Below, one piece after another: positions 43,435-52,166 of a stretch of 64,000 nucleotides of DNA. A program made the position numbers and the translations under genes. Under the pieces are notes generated by a model that made no database searches, was not told the DNA's origin, and was given only the letters and a program-made list of their open reading frames with translations. Source of the stretch: Rhodobiaceae bacterium. GTDB taxonomy: Bacteria; Pseudomonadota; Alphaproteobacteria; Parvibaculales; Parvibaculaceae. Numbering within the stretch: the first letter of the stretch is position 1; each line of letters begins with the position of its first letter. The stretch lies in assembly GCA_003330885.1 (NCBI GenBank), contig CP030277.1, positions 3,798,256 to 3,862,255 of the forward strand, read 5' to 3'.

Positions 43435-45363
43435 TCAAGGCGTGTACCAGATCGGTGAGGAGTAGGCGCGTTCCTGGATTGTCGCCGGGCCTTCATAAGG
43501 CGTAGGGATACCAAGTGCCACCGCATCAAGCTGTGAATGCCGGATGGTCGGGATCTGGATGACCCGCACATAATAGAACGCCCGCTCGCTCGCATCGAAG
43601 GTTGGGTCCGTCCAGACGGTGGAGAATTCAGCCGCCCCGATGGAGTTCTCAACCGCGCCGGTCTGAATGTCGACCGTGTTTCCAACTGGTGGCAGCTTGC
43701 CGTCAGCGCCCGGAACGCGATCATCGGACCAGGCGACATCAAACACCTGCTCGTGGGAGGTGCCGTCTGCATCAACCCAGCCTTTGATCACCTGCACCCG
43801 ATCAAGGTTTGCATCGAGCGGGTCCTTGGTCGCACGGATGAGAAGTTGAACACCTGTGTCCGAAGGCGCCGCACTCAGGTCACCGCCCATAGGCACACCG
43901 CCCGCATACCCGACTTGCGCCAGATCTGCTGCCTCGGCCGCAGCGGTGTCATAGTTCCAGCCGCCGAAGACACGTAGTGTGATACGTGGGCCGGTGGTCG
44001 CATAGGTTTCGCGCCGGGTGAAAGCCTCGAAGATGCTTTCCCGCGTGTTCTCTTCCGCCCAGACGGCGGCGAGCCCTTGGGCTGAATAGTTCCAGCCGTC
44101 AAACGTGTCGACGCCCGGCTCATAGCCATCGTCCAGATCGATTGTGTCTTCGGTGCGCTTATTTTCCGGGATGGAGTCTTTGCCCATCTTGCCCCAGAAA
44201 TTGGGTTCTTCCGCAGACGCAATACTTGTATGCGCGTCCGTCGAGCCAATAACGCCGAACTGATAGGGGTTCACCCCGATCTCTTGCTCAATCTCCAACC
44301 CGCGCCGGAGCCCTGAGCGCATAAAGTCACCAACAGCGGCCTGATAGTTCGCGCCCTGCGGTTTGTTCTGCAGATAGAAGTTGAAGGGCTCAAAGCCTGC
44401 AAACTCATCGTCCGGTGACAGGGAAGGTGCTGTTTCAGAATCGCCCTTCACCTGCGTCACTTCAACAATCGGCTCCCATTGCGCGCGGGTGCGGGCAAAC
44501 TCCGCCGTGATCGGCTCACCATTCAGGCGCGTCGCGCTGAACATAAAGCCCTTGGAGAGATTTGAATTATGTGGGATCGCCATGAAGCGCGCGCCGGTCT
44601 CTTCTTGAAGGCGGCCAAGGCCCTCCCAGAGCTGATGCGGGTAGGGCGCTTCGCCGGAGCCAACTGGGTCAATGCTTGCGGCCTGCTCTGCGTTCAGAGT
44701 GGACATGACGACACGGTGCAGGTTCACCCCATTATTCGTCTGGGTCCATTCCCACCCGATCATGGGCGTGAAGACGCCGGGTTCATAATGCGCGTCGGCC
44801 GCGGCGACAGACTTCGCCCACATGCTTGCGCTGATGGTCGCCTCAACTTCAGGAGAAATCCCCACAAGGCTGGCAACGGAGATATTCTGCATGCCGCCGG
44901 AGACAACCGGGTCTGCCGTGTCGCCGGGCTCAATCACATGCGGCGCGAAGCTGCTGACAACAGCGGTCAGGTGGGCCGGTTCGTCAATCTGAGCGCGCAG
45001 GCGACCGAGCGCGAAGCTCGTAAACCAGCGCTGCCAGAACCAGGCTTCATCCATCTCAGGATTCTGGCGGAAGATTTCGCCAATGACGCCGAGTGATTCC
45101 GCATGATCAGCCACCACCAGAAAATCGAGTGGACGTTGCAGCTGAACCCGCGCCCGGTTGAACGGATGCACCACAGGCTCACCTTTGGCGAGACGATAGG
45201 CCGTGTCCGGGTCTGCAGTGCGATTGCCTGCGACGAAAGCGTCGGTGGAATAAGACGAGTGCAGATGCGTGTCGCCCCAAAGGAGCTGCGTGTCCGCGGC
45301 GGTGGCAGCGCTTGTCAGGCTGGTGCCCGCAAGCAAGGCAGTGGCGAGAAAAGTGGTGCGCAT
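43435..45363 (-). CDS. DUF3604 domain-containing exported protein
   Basis: About 642 residues from the ATG at 45363 (GGGGAC upstream). Signal peptide at 1-23 (cleaved after TAA-DT). LLWGDTHLHSSYSTDAF and FLVVADHAESLG resemble metal-binding PHP-type His motifs, and GSTDAHTS adds another; these are the marks of DUF3604. The family is exported and of unknown function, often with outer-membrane or catabolic genes. Stand-alone here. Confidence 0.87.
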   Translation of the reverse strand: MRTTFLATALLAGTSLTSAATAADTQLLWGDTHLHSSYSTDAFVAGNRTADPDTAYRLAKGEPVVHPFNRARVQLQRPLDFLVVADHAESLGVIGEIFRQNPEMDEAWFWQRWFTSFALGRLRAQIDEPAHLTAVVSSFAPHVIEPGDTADPVVSGGMQNISVASLVGISPEVEATISASMWAKSVAAADAHYEPGVFTPMIGWEWTQTNNGVNLHRVVMSTLNAEQAASIDPVGSGEAPYPHQLWEGLGRLQEETGARFMAIPHNSNLSKGFMFSATRLNGEPITAEFARTRAQWEPIVEVTQVKGDSETAPSLSPDDEFAGFEPFNFYLQNKPQGANYQAAVGDFMRSGLRRGLEIEQEIGVNPYQFGVIGSTDAHTSIASAEEPNFWGKMGKDSIPENKRTEDTIDLDDGYEPGVDTFDGWNYSAQGLAAVWAEENTRESIFEAFTRRETYATTGPRITLRVFGGWNYDTAAAEAADLAQVGYAGGVPMGGDLSAAPSDTGVQLLIRATKDPLDANLDRVQVIKGWVDADGTSHEQVFDVAWSDDRVPGADGKLPPVGNTVDIQTGAVENSIGAAEFSTVWTDPTFDASERAFYYVRVIQIPTIRHSQLDAVALGIPTPYEGPATIQERAYSSPIWYTP

Positions 45364-45501
45364 GGCGTCGTCCCCGATCATCTATATCTGTCGTCTTCTA
45401 TCTTTCCGCCGACTATACGGAATAAAATGGCATGTTCCATGTCATGTCTGGCTTATTCCTCCATGCGGAATTTGGGGGGCGCGCATAGCCGCCCGCGCTG
45501 T

Positions 45502-46080
45502 TTACCGCCGGTAGATCGACATGACGGCGCCATTGCCCGTCGCTTCTGATTTCGCAAGTGTCAGGGAAGCAGGAATCGTCCCTTCCGAAAATAGCCTTTT
45601 GCCGGACCCGACCACCACTGGAAAGGTCCAGAGCCGAAATTCATCAATCAGATCGTGCGTCAACAGAGTTTGGATCAGATGGCCGCTGCCATGCACTTGC
45701 AGCAGAAGACCGTCCTGCTGCTTGAGCTTCCGAATTTCAGCCGCGACATCACCTTTGAGCACAGTCGTGTTTTGCCAGCTGGGATCGGTGAGGGTTGTGG
45801 ACGCGACATATTTTGTGGCGGCATTCATGCGCGCCGCAGCCGGGTCTTCCTCGTCAGCTTCCGGCCAGTGTCCGGCAAAGGTCTCATAGGTCTTCCGCCC
45901 AAACAGCATGTCATAGGGCTCGGCCATGGCCTCCCGGCCGACCTGTTCCATGACACCTTCCCAGCAGGACTGAGCCCAACCGCCTTGGGTAAAGCCGCCG
46001 GACGGGTCCTCTTCCGGCGAGGTCGGTCCCTGCATCACACCGTCAAGACTGAGGAAGGTCAGGATCGCAAGCTCTCTCAT
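45502..46080 (-). CDS. Dihydrofolate reductase family protein (RibD C-terminal type)
   Basis: 192 residues. MRELAILTFLSLDGVMQGP, DMLFGRKTYETFAGHWP and GSGHLIQTLLTHDLIDEFRLWTFPVVVGSGKRLF (given in parts: GSGHLIQ, DEFRLWTFPVV) are the family landmarks. These proteins bind NADPH, but true substrates are usually unknown. GGGAGAG-like ribosome site upstream. Confidence 0.9.
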   Translation of the reverse strand: MRELAILTFLSLDGVMQGPTSPEEDPSGGFTQGGWAQSCWEGVMEQVGREAMAEPYDMLFGRKTYETFAGHWPEADEEDPAAARMNAATKYVASTTLTDPSWQNTTVLKGDVAAEIRKLKQQDGLLLQVHGSGHLIQTLLTHDLIDEFRLWTFPVVVGSGKRLFSEGTIPASLTLAKSEATGNGAVMSIYRR

Positions 46081-46118
46081 GGGGCTCTCCGTGGGGAGGT
46101 TGGTGTTCAGGCAGGCTT

Positions 46119-46592
46119 CTACTTCAATGCATAGACCTTATAGGCGACGCCCTTGGCGGTTAGGCGTCCGATGCCCACAGCCACCACATGGTTGAGCCAG
46201 GCATAGGGCCCGTCCATGGCCGCTTCAAAAAGCGGGTTGGTGCGGAAATAATAAGTCGATGGGTCAAGAGCCTCTGCTGCCGCACGGTCGCCAAGCGCGC
46301 CCATTTGTTCCGGCGTCATAACAATACGGCCACCATAATAGGTGTAGATATTGTGACCGTCGTCAGTGGTGAGAGCCGCGCGCACATCAATCTTGATCGA
46401 CCCGTCTGCCCGGGCGAGCACCCAGTCGCCGCCGGAGGCTGGCATGGTACCTTTGATGCGCGGGCCTTTGAACGTGCCACCCTCGACATGGGCGATCATG
46501 CGGCTGCCTTCGGGCACGGCGCCGATCATGAGGTTGGGCTCGCGAAGCTCAGCATCAATCTCAAAAAGAAACTCTGTTTCTAGCGTGCTCAT
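46119..46592 (-). CDS. DUF3237 family protein (UPF0311)
   Basis: About 157 residues from the ATG at 46592 (GGGAGAAAA upstream). LFEIDAELREP, GPRIKGTMPASGGDW, DVRAALTTDDGHNIYTYYGGR and a late TNPLFEAA correspond to the DUF3237 beta-barrel pattern. Function unknown; homologues occur in catabolic clusters. Follows the MFS pair on the same strand. Confidence 0.87.
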   Translation of the reverse strand: MSTLETEFLFEIDAELREPNLMIGAVPEGSRMIAHVEGGTFKGPRIKGTMPASGGDWVLARADGSIKIDVRAALTTDDGHNIYTYYGGRIVMTPEQMGALGDRAAAEALDPSTYYFRTNPLFEAAMDGPYAWLNHVVAVGIGRLTAKGVAYKVYALK

Positions 46593-46656
46593 GATTTTCT
46601 CCCAGGAACGGTGTTGAATGTCTTTGTGGCATGACCTTAAGCGGCACGGTCTTCCC

Positions 46657-47829
46657 CTACAACCGTCGCGCAAGAACCAGGAGACCGAGACTGCCAGTGC
46701 CAAACAGGAAAGTCGCAAGGGCGACTGGCATCAACCCATAAGGGGCAAGGAAGGGCGCGACCCCCGCCGCGCCAGTACCAGCAAGCGCGACACAGAAAAA
46801 ATTCAGAAGCGAGGATGCCCTTGCTCCATGGGTCGGGACTATGTCCATGGCTTTGGTGAACCCGGCGCCGCTCCGAATGCCGTGCCCTGCGTCAAAGATC
46901 GCGACAACAAAGGCGACGGCAAGCCAGCCGGGCGCGTCTGCCAACACCGCATAGGCGAGCAGGACGGCGCCACCGACAATCTGTGTGGCCGCTCCGGTCA
47001 GAATGAAGCCGTCTGTCTTGAAGTGGTGCACCAGCAATCCGGTCCCGTTGGCCCCTAAAATGTAAGCGGAGATGATGATCACCTGAGTGAGGAGGAAGGC
47101 GTTTGTGTCGCCGCCCAAATGCGCTGTGATGAGATATGGCGAACTCAACACAAAGGTGAGAAGACCTGCAAACCCCATGGCCTGACTGCCCACGTAAGCT
47201 AAATACTTGCCGTGCGCGAGCAGCCGCCAATAGCCGCGCACCACAGGCCAAAGGTCCGTTTCATGGCTTTCTGGTCTGTCGTTCGGGATGGTGAAGCCCA
47301 CCGCAGGCACAAGCAGGAGGCCGACGCCCGCGATCAGCCAGAAGATCGACTGCCAGCCCCAGGCGGCAATCATGAGCGCGCCGAGCGCTGGGGCGATCAC
47401 CGGGATCAACCCAAAGAGGGATGAGAAGATCGACATGGCGCGCACGCTGCGGGCTTCATCATAGAGCGAGCGAATGAGGGCAGGCGCAACAGAATTGCCA
47501 GACGCCGCCGCGCATCCTTGCAACACCCGGCCTGCAATCAGGACCTCAGGCGTGGTCGCCAGCGCACAGAGGATTGACGCGGGAACGAAGATCGCGAGAC
47601 CGCCGAGCAGCACGGCACGCCGCGAATAAAGATCCGCGAGCGCCCCGAACAGGAGCATCGACGTTGCAAAACCGAATGAGAAGCCCGCGAGCGTCCATTG
47701 GGCTTCTACCACGCTGGCGCCCAACTGCTCCGGCAAAAGCGGAATGGCGGGCAGGTGAAAGTCAAACGCCGATCCACCCAGCATTGCCGTCGCCAAAACA
47801 ATGGTGACGATCCATCCTGTATGGGTCAC
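46657..47829 (-). CDS. MFS transporter, Bcr/CflA-like (second of a pair)
   Basis: About 390 residues, about twelve hydrophobic segments. The loop GALADLYSRRAVLLGG is the MFS motif A region, and LQGCAAASGNSVAPALIRSLYDEA fits the Bcr/CflA drug-export branch. The start is GTG at 47829 overlapping the stop of the upstream MFS gene (GTGA), so translation is coupled. Both transporters share the NDRPESHETDLWPV / DDRPESHHTSIWPV loop, so they are paralogues and may form a heterodimer or have different ligands. Confidence 0.9.
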   Translation of the reverse strand: MTHTGWIVTIVLATAMLGGSAFDFHLPAIPLLPEQLGASVVEAQWTLAGFSFGFATSMLLFGALADLYSRRAVLLGGLAIFVPASILCALATTPEVLIAGRVLQGCAAASGNSVAPALIRSLYDEARSVRAMSIFSSLFGLIPVIAPALGALMIAAWGWQSIFWLIAGVGLLLVPAVGFTIPNDRPESHETDLWPVVRGYWRLLAHGKYLAYVGSQAMGFAGLLTFVLSSPYLITAHLGGDTNAFLLTQVIIISAYILGANGTGLLVHHFKTDGFILTGAATQIVGGAVLLAYAVLADAPGWLAVAFVVAIFDAGHGIRSGAGFTKAMDIVPTHGARASSLLNFFCVALAGTGAAGVAPFLAPYGLMPVALATFLFGTGSLGLLVLARRL

Positions 47830-49037
47830 GGGCTCCCCGCTTTCTCTTTGATGAGCGGCAGAACAGCCAGCGCAGCGATGCTCATAATCAGCATGGCAGC
47901 TCCGGCACTCCACACACCATTGTCGAGAAAGGGCGCAACCGCACCGGTCCCAATTGCCGATAGGCCCATGGAAAAGAAAATGATGAGCGACGATGCCCGC
48001 GCCCCGTAGGCAGGCACCGCATCAATCGCCCGGGAGAAACCGGCGCCACCGCGAAGCCCAAGGCCGATGCAATAGGGCACGCCGCCAAGCGCAAAGCCCA
48101 GCCAATGAACAGGAAAGAGCAGCGCATAGATAAGCAAGGTGAGCGCACTGGCAATCTGAATGTAGTTGCCGATCCAAATGAGTTGGTCGGCTGTGACGCG
48201 TCGCATCAGCCGCCCGGTCGTGTTTGCCGCGACCAGAAAGACGCCGACCCACATGATCTGGGAGTAGACATATTCCGCCGGTCCACCGCCCATATGCGTG
48301 ACGATGAGAGTGGGTGCGGAAAAGACGACAGCGAGCAGACCTCCGAGTGAAAACCCATGGCTCACCGCATACCCCATAAAGCGCTTGTGTTTGAGCAGCG
48401 TAAAAAAGCCCATCAACACCGGCCAGATGCTGGTGTGGTGGCTTTCGGGCCTGTCGTCCGGCACCACAATCACGGCAGCGATAAGCAGTGGCACGCCTGC
48501 AATGACGATGACCCAGAAATTCGCTTCCCATCCGAACTGGGAAAAGATCCAGGCGCCGAGGATGGGCGCAAAGGCTGGAATGATTGCATCAATCCCGCCA
48601 ATGACGGAGATGGCGTGCACAGCGCGCGCTTCGTCGAAGAGCGGCTTGATCATAGGTACGGTGAGAGCGGCGGAGGCACTTGCTGAAAATCCTTGTGCGA
48701 AACGGGCTAGAGCAAGGCTTTCGGCGGTACCGGCAACGGCGCACCAAAGCGATGCAGGTACGAACACAAAAAGGGAGCCCACCAGCACCCAGCGGCGGTT
48801 CCACAAATCACCCGCCGCCCCAAACAGAATTTGCGAGATGGCAAATCCGGCGCTGAAGGTGACAAGCGTAAACTGCACAGCTTCGATGGACGCGCCGAAG
48901 ATTTCCGGCATGTAGGGGACAGACGGCAAATAAAGATCGGTTGCAGCAAGCGCCAGCATGTTGGCGGCAACAATTGTCACGATGATCGCAATACGAGTCG
49001 TGGGTGAGACCTGGGATGAACTGTCTAACTGAGACAT
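47826..49037 (-). CDS. MFS transporter, Bcr/CflA-like (first of a pair)
   Basis: About 403 residues from the ATG at 49037 with AGGAC upstream. Motif A appears as GAAGDLWNRRWVLVG. It is expected to export small toxic compounds by proton antiport. A longer reading from 49187 crosses a terminator and is unlikely. Expression is probably controlled by the leader at 49056-49255, which has a promoter, a small ORF and an intrinsic terminator 18 nt before the start codon. Confidence 0.9.
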   Translation of the reverse strand: MSQLDSSSQVSPTTRIAIIVTIVAANMLALAATDLYLPSVPYMPEIFGASIEAVQFTLVTFSAGFAISQILFGAAGDLWNRRWVLVGSLFVFVPASLWCAVAGTAESLALARFAQGFSASASAALTVPMIKPLFDEARAVHAISVIGGIDAIIPAFAPILGAWIFSQFGWEANFWVIVIAGVPLLIAAVIVVPDDRPESHHTSIWPVLMGFFTLLKHKRFMGYAVSHGFSLGGLLAVVFSAPTLIVTHMGGGPAEYVYSQIMWVGVFLVAANTTGRLMRRVTADQLIWIGNYIQIASALTLLIYALLFPVHWLGFALGGVPYCIGLGLRGGAGFSRAIDAVPAYGARASSLIIFFSMGLSAIGTGAVAPFLDNGVWSAGAAMLIMSIAALAVLPLIKEKAGSP

Positions 49038-49055
49038 GAGTATAGTCCTGAAACG

Positions 49056-49079
49056 AAAAAAGCCCGGCAAAACCGGGCT
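49056..49079 (-). terminator. Intrinsic terminator inside the MFS leader (attenuator)
   Basis: On the minus strand AGCCCGG (49079-49073) pairs with CCGGGCT (49067-49061) over a 5-nt loop and runs into T6. It ends 18 nt before the MFS start codon, so read-through is needed for MFS expression from the promoter at 49227-49255. Confidence 0.85.
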
Positions 49080-49107
49080 CTGACTGAATAGAAGAGGGTG
49101 TGGTTTG

Positions 49108-49191
49108 CTACTTTGGAGGCGCGCACGAACGCACGACCGGCTTGCATGCGCCGACCGCGGATTCGAGGTACATATTTTGAAAACCACACAT
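49108..49191 (-). CDS. Possible 27-residue leader peptide of the MFS operon
   Basis: ATG at 49191-49189, TAG at 49110-49108. The peptide starts MCGFQNMYLE and ends KPVVRSCAPPK, with three Cys and a Pro-Pro-Lys-stop end of a kind known to slow ribosomes. The first codons lie in the arm GTGTGGTTT (49189-49181 on the minus strand), which can pair with AAACCACAC (49106-49098) right after the stop codon. A translating or stalled ribosome would thus change leader folding next to the terminator. The ribosome site is weak. Its reality is inferred. Confidence 0.5.
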   Translation of the reverse strand: MCGFQNMYLESAVGACKPVVRSCAPPK

Positions 49192-49226
49192 ATGAGGTCT
49201 CACACCTATTCGATGAACTGCGGGCG

Positions 49227-49255
49227 ACTATGACGAGCGGTTCGAACCAAGTCAA
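49227..49255 (-). promoter_or_regulatory. Candidate promoter of the MFS operon
   Basis: On the minus strand TTGACT (49255-49250) and CATAGT (49232-49227) with a 17-bp spacer. The -35 overlaps the stop codon of the thioesterase gene. The transcript would carry the leader ORF and terminator before the MFS genes. Confidence 0.5.
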
Positions 49256-49662
49256 CCAGCCATAAGATAAACACCGCGTCCGGATGCAAGAAGCTTTCCG
49301 TCTGGCCCAAAGACTTTCGTTTCAGCGGTTGAGACCTTTGATCCAAGTTTGATGATGTTGGCCTCAGCCGTCATGTCGCCCGGCCCGGCAGGCCGGTGAT
49401 AGTCCACACGGAGGTCAACCGTCGCGATGGAAATGCTACCCGTCGTCAGCACAGAATAGAGGCCGAGGAGATCAATGACGGATGCAAGAATGCCGCCATG
49501 GACTGTCGGTGGATTGGGGTTTGAGACCAGGTCTTCTTTCCAGGGCAGCGCAATGCACATGCGTCCCTCGTCAACTTCAGTAACCTGAAGCCCGAGCCAC
49601 CGCTGAAACGGCGACACGTCGATGCGTTGCTGCCATATCTCAAGGTCCGATTGGTCTGTCAT
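49252..49662 (-). CDS. PaaI-like hotdog thioesterase
   Basis: 136 residues. FQRWLGLQVTEVDEGRMCIALPW and PPTVHGGILASVIDLLGLYSV (HGG signature) mark a PaaI-type acyl-CoA thioesterase; DLRVDYHRPA is the middle strand. It lies upstream of the MFS leader on the same strand and may be read into it. Confidence 0.9.
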   Translation of the reverse strand: MTDQSDLEIWQQRIDVSPFQRWLGLQVTEVDEGRMCIALPWKEDLVSNPNPPTVHGGILASVIDLLGLYSVLTTGSISIATVDLRVDYHRPAGPGDMTAEANIIKLGSKVSTAETKVFGPDGKLLASGRGVYLMAG

Positions 49663-49718
49663 TGCCCCACCCCGTTTTTTGAGGAAGCTTAGACAGGTCC
49701 GTCACCCCCGCCAATCTC

Positions 49719-50969
49719 TCAAATGGCCAATTTCTCAATCAGGTCGACAGCCGTTGAGACACCATCTTCCTTCGCCAGCTCATGAGCGAGTGTTTCCGCA
49801 TGGGAGGCAAAGGATTTGTCTTTCACAATGCCACGAAGGCTATGGGCAAGCTTGTCTGCGGTCATTTTCTTTTGTGGGAGAGGTGCAAGCCCCGCGCCCA
49901 AATCAGCCACCCGATGACCCCAAAAAGGTTGGTCCCCAAAGTAGGGCGCCACCAGCTGCGGTTTCCCTGCCCGGAAGGCTGCAGCAGTCGTGCCGGCACC
50001 GCCGTGGTGGACAATTGCGCTCATAAGCGGAAAGAGCTTGTCGTGAGGGGCGCCATCAATGGCAAAGACGGTTTCGGGTAGATCATCGGCTGTGAGGCCA
50101 CCCCATCCGGTCGCAATCACCGCTCGACACTCTGCCTTGGCTACCGCCTCAATGACCAAGCGCGCTTTTGCCTCCGGGTTTTTGTCGGTCATGCTGCCAA
50201 AGCCCACATAGACCGGCGGTGGACCGGCATTAAGAAACGTCTGCAAATCGTCCGGTGGCACCCAACCGGATGCGTCATCAAGGAACCAATAGCCTGTGAC
50301 ATAAGCCGTCTCTGGCCAGTCAGTCGGGCGGGGGACCACATGTTTTGAAAAGGCATGCAGGACAGGAAGCGTTTTGCCTTTGATCTCCCCTCCTCGTGCA
50401 AAGCGCGGCAGTGGAGGCAGTCCAAGAGTGCTTGTCCGCCAGCCATTCAGCTGTTTGGAGAACATGGCGCGCTGAGCGCGGATCGCACCATAGGTCCATC
50501 TGTTAAGACGCCTGCCGAGAAGACCGTTGCCGAGGCCGGCAATAGCGAAGTCACCGGTCGGCACGACGATGGGCTGCAAGGCCGTTTGGATAACAGGAAT
50601 ATCCAGCGCTTCTCCAAGGTCCGTCGCGACGGGTACTTTGGGATGATAGAGAATAAGGTCCGCCCCTTTTGTCGCCTGGGTGCTGCCATCGATGATTTCA
50701 GCTGTGATTTTCTGGCTGATGTCGCGAAAGTTGCGGATGATGGCGAACAGACTGCCTGAGATCAGATCCCGGCCCGCAGGTGACTGCAGTAAGGCCTGAA
50801 GATCAAGGCCGCCAGAGACATAGTCAAAGCCAAAGCCTTGAACCCACTCGGCGAAGTTTTCAGGACCGCTAATGACCACGTCATGTCCAGCCGCACGAAG
50901 ACCGAGAGCCAACGCGACATAGGGCTGCATATCGCCCCTTGTTCCAAGGGTCAGAATCGCAATTCGCAT
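49719..50969 (-). CDS. GT1-family glycosyltransferase (sterol/antibiotic glucosyltransferase type)
   Basis: 416 residues. GTRGDMQPYVALALGLRAAGHDV at the N terminus and HHGGAGTTAAAFRAGKPQLVAPYFGDQPFWG near the C terminus (quoted in part as HHGGAGTT and GDQPFWG) are the nucleotide-sugar and acceptor marks of family GT1. It would glucosylate a lipid, sterol or xenobiotic, so a detoxification role is possible beside drug-type MFS exporters. GGGAGG precedes the ATG. Confidence 0.92.
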   Translation of the reverse strand: MRIAILTLGTRGDMQPYVALALGLRAAGHDVVISGPENFAEWVQGFGFDYVSGGLDLQALLQSPAGRDLISGSLFAIIRNFRDISQKITAEIIDGSTQATKGADLILYHPKVPVATDLGEALDIPVIQTALQPIVVPTGDFAIAGLGNGLLGRRLNRWTYGAIRAQRAMFSKQLNGWRTSTLGLPPLPRFARGGEIKGKTLPVLHAFSKHVVPRPTDWPETAYVTGYWFLDDASGWVPPDDLQTFLNAGPPPVYVGFGSMTDKNPEAKARLVIEAVAKAECRAVIATGWGGLTADDLPETVFAIDGAPHDKLFPLMSAIVHHGGAGTTAAAFRAGKPQLVAPYFGDQPFWGHRVADLGAGLAPLPQKKMTADKLAHSLRGIVKDKSFASHAETLAHELAKEDGVSTAVDLIEKLAI

Positions 50970-51032
50970 GGTGGCCTCCCAGCTCGCTAGACATCTAGCG
51001 CCAGAAAGTCTGCCATCAATGCGATCTGTTGC

Positions 51033-52100
51033 CTAGAGCCCGAACTCACTCATAAGAACAGGGCGGCCTTCGTCGATGGATCGGTGTGCCGCGAGCCCCA
51101 TGGCAACCGCTTTCAGTCCGTCCTCAGCGGAGACCTTCGGCGCTGTGCCTTCGTTGATCGCTTTCTGGAAGTCGAGATGTTGGAAATAGCTGGCACCGTG
51201 ATGGTAACCCGCTTCTAAGACGGCCTCATCAACCGGCACATGAATGGTTTGAACGTCTTTAGGGTTTCTTGGCGCCAAAGTGACATTGCCATCTGGAATA
51301 TGGCATTCGGCCTTGCCAACATGACCGACGGCGCTCAGCTCTTCCTGATGACGGGAGCCTTCGGCGAACATGCAGAGATCGTGCATTGCCCGCACCCCAT
51401 TGTCGAAATCCACAATCACAAACGCATTGTCGAGAATGTCAGGCGTTTCGCCATCATAGGTTTCGTTGAGGTGGTTCACGTCTTGGCCACCGCTGGCATA
51501 GACCCGCACCGGCTCTCCCTGCACCACATGGCGCATCATATCGAAATAGTGGCAGCTCTTTTCGACCAGCGTGCCGCCCGTGTTTCGGCTGAACCGGTTC
51601 CAATCTCCGATTTTCTGAAGGAACGGAAAACGGTGTTCCCGAATAGCAAACATTTTGAGCGTACCAAGGGTGCCGCCATGCACTTCCTCAACGAACCGCG
51701 TCACCGGCGGCATGTAGCGATATTCCATCCCGACCCAGAACACGCCTTTGTGAGAAGCCGCGCGCCTCGTGACTTCTTGGGCATCTTCCAGGGTGGTGCA
51801 GAGCGGTTTCTCACAGAGAACGTGGAGGTCTGTTGCCCAGATGTCTTCCAGAACGCGTGCATGGGTGAAATTGGGGCTGGCTATGACGAGTGCATCAACC
51901 TTATCAGAAGCCAACAGGTCCCGGTGATCGGTGAAGACATCCACATCATGCGTGAGCGTTGAGGTCGCCCAATCCCGCGAGCCTTCATGGGGGTCAGAGA
52001 TAGCCGTGACCTCGGCATCATCTGTGATGGCGATGTTCATGATGTGCTCAATGCCCATCATGCCCGTCCCTATAATTCCGTAGCGCAGGGGGTTCACCAT
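51033..52100 (-). CDS. Gfo/Idh/MocA family oxidoreductase
   Basis: 355 residues. GIIGTGMMGIEH is the NAD(P)-binding turn, CEKPL carries the catalytic-site Lys, and a C-terminal alpha/beta domain follows (SCHYFDMMRHV). These enzymes oxidise sugars, inositols or other cyclic alcohols. Divergent from an aldo/keto reductase gene with 66 bp between starts. Confidence 0.92.
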   Translation of the reverse strand: MVNPLRYGIIGTGMMGIEHIMNIAITDDAEVTAISDPHEGSRDWATSTLTHDVDVFTDHRDLLASDKVDALVIASPNFTHARVLEDIWATDLHVLCEKPLCTTLEDAQEVTRRAASHKGVFWVGMEYRYMPPVTRFVEEVHGGTLGTLKMFAIREHRFPFLQKIGDWNRFSRNTGGTLVEKSCHYFDMMRHVVQGEPVRVYASGGQDVNHLNETYDGETPDILDNAFVIVDFDNGVRAMHDLCMFAEGSRHQEELSAVGHVGKAECHIPDGNVTLAPRNPKDVQTIHVPVDEAVLEAGYHHGASYFQHLDFQKAINEGTAPKVSAEDGLKAVAMGLAAHRSIDEGRPVLMSEFGL

Positions 52101-52166
52101 GTTGAAAGACCTCTTCTCACCAAATCGTCCCGTGACAGCAGGGTCAGAGTAGATAAACTCAGGCCC

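Noticed and set aside
49038..49187. N-terminal extension of the first MFS gene, in frame from 49187
   Set aside because: It would read through a strong intrinsic terminator and has no membrane-protein or signal features; AGGAC precedes the ATG at 49037.
51240..51962. 240-codon open frame antisense to the Gfo/Idh/MocA gene
   Set aside because: No family features; the other strand encodes an intact oxidoreductase.
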